A stretch of 64,000 nt of DNA, taken from assembly GCA_958510875.1 (NCBI GenBank), contig OY294068.1:31042297-31106296 (forward strand), written 5' to 3'. Positions 62,356 through 64,000 of this stretch are shown in pieces. The notes beneath the pieces are model-generated. The model searched no databases and was not told the origin of the DNA. It worked only from the letters and a program-made list of their open reading frames with translations. A program made the position numbers and the translations under genes. Position 1 is the first letter of the stretch. Each line of letters starts with the position of its first letter. Origin of the DNA: Endomychus coccineus (taxonomy: Eukaryota; Arthropoda; Insecta; Coleoptera; Endomychidae).

Positions 62356-64000
62356 ACAACGAATGGAATATTTCGGGCTCTTTTGATCCAACGTTCCTGA
62401 AATTTAGTATCACGGGTTTTTTCGGTCCGCTGAACCTGAATCTGAAGTCTTTTTTGTGGAAAACCCGGAAAATTGAACCAAATCTTAGCGACAAACAAAA
62501 TGTTTTCTCGGACTGGAAATAATAAGAAGCCGTGATGTGTTGCGATACAATTTTCACTGGAAGAAGGAAAATTCTGGTAAAAGGTGGAAAATTGCGTCTT
62601 TGTTCTTTCATTCTTTTTTCTTTATTTCTATCTTTATAATCGTCCAACGTGTCTAATTATATGTTTTCGTGGTCACAGAGTATTACTTTATGATCATAAA
62701 ATCAAAACCGACGATAGTTTCCCGGAAAACTCCGGAAAATGAAGATTTTGCATTTCTACACGACAAACTTAAATTTTTGAAAAATTTTAGTCAAGTGTTG
62801 TTGAAATAATAAGGTACCGTGATGGTTCTCGGTACAAATTTCACTAAAAGAAGGGAAATTCTGGAAAATTGGTGGATAATTAAAAGCAACTATAGTTCTC
62901 TGGAAAACTCAGAAAAATGAAAATTTGGCATATTTACACGACAATCTTTAATTGTTATTTTGTTTTTCCAAAAATTTTTAGACAATTATTATGATAAAGA
63001 ATTTCAAGTATCTTTTATTATGATATGTACAGTACCTCTTTCAAAGCAGGTAAGAAAAGTGCAGATTTTTTTGAACCATCAATGATGATGCGGCGTACGT
63101 GTACCATAGAGACGTGTACAGTACCTCTTTCAAAGCAGGTAAGAAAAGTGCAGATTTTTTTGAACCATCAATGATGATGCGGCGTACGTGTACCATAGAG
63201 ATCCTATACACAAGATCTCTCTGACGTGGACACGTTAACGCGTACGGAGAACACAGCAGCTGTCTTTGAGTGTGGAGGAAAAGAAACAGGCAGTTGGCAA
63301 TAGTATCTAAGATGCGGCTGTGAGATCACATCCTGTTTTCTATTTTAATTTATAAAACACTTGGACTCTATGATATATCGATTTGTATTAAAACTTAGTA
63401 ACCGAAAATAAAATTATGTAAATTAAATTAACGTATATGAGCATTTGGAAAAAACTGTCAGCTGAGTAACTTAAAAACCTAATTCACAACAAATAGAACA
63501 TCTCGCGGGTTTGTGGTAAATCCATATTTTTTTCTCAAAAAAAGTTAATTTTGATAATATAACCGAGTAATATCATCATTATTATATAGTTTTCACTACG
63601 ATTCTCTGAAAAAAAATTTATATATTAGTTTAATCTATTTTTTATTTCCTAGAGTTTTCCGGAAAACTATCGTCGGTCTGGATTTTATCATAAAATAATA
63701 CTCAGTGTTGACGAAGATCGAGATACGAATGTGAAGGAAAAACGACTCAATTTTCCACCAATTTTTCAGAATTGTCCTTCAATTAATGAAAATTGTACCG
63801 AGACACATGACGGAATCTTATTATTTCAATACCACAGTCCAAGAAGTGTTGCTAAGATTTGGTAACCTTTTCCGGGTTTGCCAGCAAACGGATTATTCAT
63901 TTTCCGACTTCAGATTCAGATTCAGCGTACCAAAAAAAAAACCTGATACCAAATTTCAGAAACGTTGGATTAAAACAGCCTGAGATATTCCATTTGTTAT
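62356..64000. mobile_element. 1.65-kb foldback element, right end at window edge
   Basis: The first ~400 bases and last ~400 bases are inverted copies: GAATGGAATATTTC, ATCCAACGTTCCTGAAATTT, AACCAAATCTTAGC and GACGATAGTTTCCCGGAAAA each recur inverted toward 63600-64000. The centre carries a tandem duplication (63027-63203). No transposase. Probably in a myosin intron. Confidence 0.75.
63027..63203. repeat. Two tandem 89-bp units
   Basis: GTACAGTACCTCTTTCAAAG begins at 63027 and at 63116; the units are essentially identical. Located in the loop of the foldback element. Confidence 0.93.

Overview
The window reads as nuclear DNA of an insect or close arthropod. The genes are AT-rich with spliceosomal introns (GT..AG), and introns and intergenic DNA are packed with animal transposons: Penelope-like, CR1-like and R1/I-like non-LTR elements, mariner, Tigger/pogo-like, hAT-like, an LTR element and many foldback elements. 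The species cannot be fixed from the sequence.

Three host genes are supported. (1) Mitochondrial translation initiation factor 2 (MTIF2), minus strand, 9584 down to 4321, six exons, 671 aa. (2) p47/NSFL1C, the p97 (VCP) cofactor, plus strand, 10815-16245, five exons, 378 aa. (3) An unconventional myosin with a tandem MyTH4-FERM tail, minus strand, 61070 down to 29082: twelve exons give 1663 aa from the late motor domain to the stop, and the rest of the motor lies beyond the right edge. All junctions were placed by eye from GT/AG sites and reading-frame continuity. MTIF2 and p47 are divergent and share about 1.2 kb of upstream DNA. p47 and the myosin are convergent and separated by about 12.8 kb of repeats.

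Layout: 1-3.7 kb, an LTR pair with almost no internal region; 4.3-9.6 kb, MTIF2 with a Penelope-like element and a foldback element in its introns; 9.6-10.8 kb, divergent promoter region; 10.8-16.2 kb, p47 with an unidentified ORF, short tandem repeats and a large nested hairpin in its introns; 16.8-29.1 kb, gene-free repeats (MITEs, hAT ends, a 275-bp tandem array, a 0.9-kb TA-flanked element, an R1/I-like element); 29.1-61.1 kb, the myosin, whose introns hold nested insertions; 61.2-64 kb, further foldback elements.

The most interesting non-genic signal is a family of Penelope-like elements. Their ends carry five intact 42-nt hammerhead-ribozyme-like motifs and one internally deleted one. 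Two copies have 12-bp target duplications and two have their ends in inverted orientation. A second signal is a roughly 20-bp module, GGTCGCTGATCACGATTCCG and variants, which recurs inside several otherwise different repeats. Neither the gene content nor the repeats amount to a clearly new multi-gene system.
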